A stretch of DNA of 64,000 bases from assembly GCA_049116495.1 (NCBI GenBank), contig JAGDYV010000012.1, forward strand, positions 1 to 64,000, read 5' to 3'. Shown here piece by piece: positions 62,851 through 64,000 of the stretch. The DNA is from CAJQQK01 sp049116495. Its GTDB lineage: Bacteria; Pseudomonadota; Alphaproteobacteria; Rhizobiales; Hyphomicrobiaceae. The notes below the pieces were generated by a model that was not told where the DNA came from, searched no databases, and worked only from the letters and a program-made list of their open reading frames with translations. How positions within the stretch are numbered: position 1 is the stretch's first letter; every line of letters begins with the position of its first letter. The position numbers and the translations under genes were made by a program.

Positions 62851-64000
62851 CTAAAACAATGAAAAGTATTCCTGCTGTTCCCAATCGGAGAGCGCGGCAA
62901 GATATCGATCCCACTCCGCTCTTTTCAGAAGTGCGTAGTATTGGGAAAACTCTGGGCCCAGGGTCTCGCGATAGAGGCTGCCTGCTTCAAAAGCAGTGAT
63001 CGCGTCCAACAGATTTCCGGGAAGCTTCGGAGCAGTGCCATCATAAGGCTCTTCGACGGGCGCTGGCGGCACCAGGCTTCGCTTCACGCCGCTTAACCCC
63101 CCGAGAATTTGACTGGCAAGGACGAAGTATGGATTGGCTGCCGGCTCAGCCACTCGATTCTCTATCCGACTCGCTTGATCATCAGGCTGCATTAGCGCCC
63201 GTATCATGGCACCACGATTGTCATACGCCCATTGAATACGGTTCGGCGCCAATTGGTAGGCTTGGTAGCGCCGGTAGCCATTGATCGTCGGTGTCGTCAG
63301 AAGACATGATTCACCGGCATGCTCCAGCAGGCCTGCAATCCAGGACCCGGCCGTTTCATCGATCCTGCCGTCCTGGTCGGGAACAAATACATTGCGCCCA
63401 CCATCAAGTTCAACGATCGATTGATGCAGGTGCCAACCACTCGCCGCACAAGAATCGAACTTTGGGCGGCACATGAAGGTGGCATGCAACCCCTGTCGCG
63501 CGCACACCTGTTTGACCATCGAGCGAAACAAGACCATAGCATCGGCTTGTTCCAGCGGCCCGCCCGGCGAAAACACGAACTCCAACTGGCTCGGCCCGAA
63601 CTCCGCTTCCATTGCTCCAATGGGCAATTCCAGGGCATTGCACTGGCGCCGTAGCAGATCAATGACGTCTTCCAGTGCGTCATATCTAGCCTCACCAAGA
63701 AGTTCGAAGTTGCGCGTGATGAAGGTGACGTCAGGCGCGCGCGCCGGCATCCCCACATCGCCAGCTGCATCACGCGGGTCCGCGACCCGGAAGACGTGAA
63801 ACTCCACCTCCAAACCAGCAATCATGCCAAATCCGGCCGTGGCCAACTCCTCAATCGCACGCCGCAGAACGGTTCGCGGCGCAAACGATACGGCTCTTCC
63901 ATCTGTCTGGACAACGTCGCACATCAACCAGCCGGACTTCGTTGACCACGGCAGAACCTTGAACGTGTCCGGGTTGGGCGCCAGCAACACATCGCCAGAA
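62851..64000 (-). CDS. Glutamine synthetase family protein (5' end outside window)
   Basis: The frame is open to the right edge, so at least 383 residues are seen of a GS-fold enzyme that begins beyond the window. Visible motifs are LLAPNPDTFKVLPWSTKSGWLMCDV, AGLEVEFHVFRVADP, MEAEFGPSQLEFVFS, GWHLHQSI and DNRGAMIRAL ... RIENRVAEPAANPYF. These point to the PuuA/FluG-like or amine-specific branch of glutamine synthetases. It is the second GS-like gene on this strand, 159 bases upstream of the first, so the two probably belong to one amine pathway. A GTG at 63990 is internal. Confidence 0.85.
   Translation of the reverse strand, partial: SGDVLLAPNPDTFKVLPWSTKSGWLMCDVVQTDGRAVSFAPRTVLRRAIEELATAGFGMIAGLEVEFHVFRVADPRDAAGDVGMPARAPDVTFITRNFELLGEARYDALEDVIDLLRRQCNALELPIGAMEAEFGPSQLEFVFSPGGPLEQADAMVLFRSMVKQVCARQGLHATFMCRPKFDSCAASGWHLHQSIVELDGGRNVFVPDQDGRIDETAGSWIAGLLEHAGESCLLTTPTINGYRRYQAYQLAPNRIQWAYDNRGAMIRALMQPDDQASRIENRVAEPAANPYFVLASQILGGLSGVKRSLVPPAPVEEPYDGTAPKLPGNLLDAITAFEAGSLYRETLGPEFSQYYALLKRAEWDRYLAALSDWEQQEYFSLF

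Noticed and set aside
1..64000. tRNA, rRNA, CRISPR, insertion sequences, phage genes, replication origin
   Set aside because: I read for tRNA-like cloverleaf ends, direct-repeat arrays, transposase motifs and integrases and saw none; a tRNAscan or ISfinder run would settle it.

Overview
The window looks like a chromosomal segment of an alphaproteobacterium, most probably of the Hyphomicrobiales. This rests on gene content: a class I PHA synthase with a phasin-like protein, FixK/FNR-type boxes, an SqrR/BigR-type sulfide operator next to a YeeE/YedE and persulfide dioxygenase operon, and a Wza/ExoP-type exopolysaccharide locus. I see no rRNA, tRNA, CRISPR array, insertion sequence or phage gene.

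Region 1 (about 1 to 23.7 kb) is an oxygen-limitation, stress and storage island. It holds a proton antiporter, two small c-type cytochromes, a VIT-family metal transporter, a host-attachment/baeRF-family protein, an APC permease, a quinone-reductase-like flavoprotein, a two-domain kinase, Hsp20, UspA, an ADP-forming acyl-CoA synthetase fused to a GNAT domain, a BT1-type carrier, a phasin-like protein, a CBS-BON protein, PhaC and a sulfur module (48-residue membrane protein, DUF2892, YeeE/YedE pair, persulfide dioxygenase, rhodaneses). Nine copies of TTGAY-N4-RTCAA lie in front of these genes and I saw none in the other 41 kb. A single FixK/Dnr/FNR-like regulator, encoded elsewhere, therefore probably controls the island. 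Decayed genes (a MacB-type permease tail and an SDH-protease/TPR relic) lie among the live ones.

Region 2 (about 24.1 to 54.4 kb) is an exopolysaccharide locus. The plus-strand block carries the initiating sugar transferase, a WbpG-HisH-HisF amidotransferase set, a Wzy-like polymerase, Wzx, three glycosyltransferases, an AsnB-type amidotransferase, a methyltransferase, a glycosidase-like protein, a bi-domain oxidoreductase, a heparinase-like protein, UDP-GlcNAc 2-epimerase, UDP-ManNAc dehydrogenase, a beta-propeller protein and a FemAB-like protein. The minus-strand block carries a TPR protein with four exact 65-residue repeats, an ExoP/Wzc-like chain-length protein with degenerate kinase motifs, and a Wza-like export protein. 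The predicted polymer contains ManNAcA-type uronic acid with amide and/or acetamidino groups.

Region 3 (about 55.4 to 64 kb) starts with a NusG-like antiterminator that may serve the polysaccharide locus, followed by a small membrane protein, an SGNH-hydrolase-like secreted protein and a MetX-like alpha/beta hydrolase. A minus-strand catabolic cluster follows: a 2-hydroxyacid dehydrogenase, a Rieske oxygenase and two glutamine-synthetase-like enzymes, the second cut by the window edge. Together these suggest use of an amine by gamma-glutamylation.
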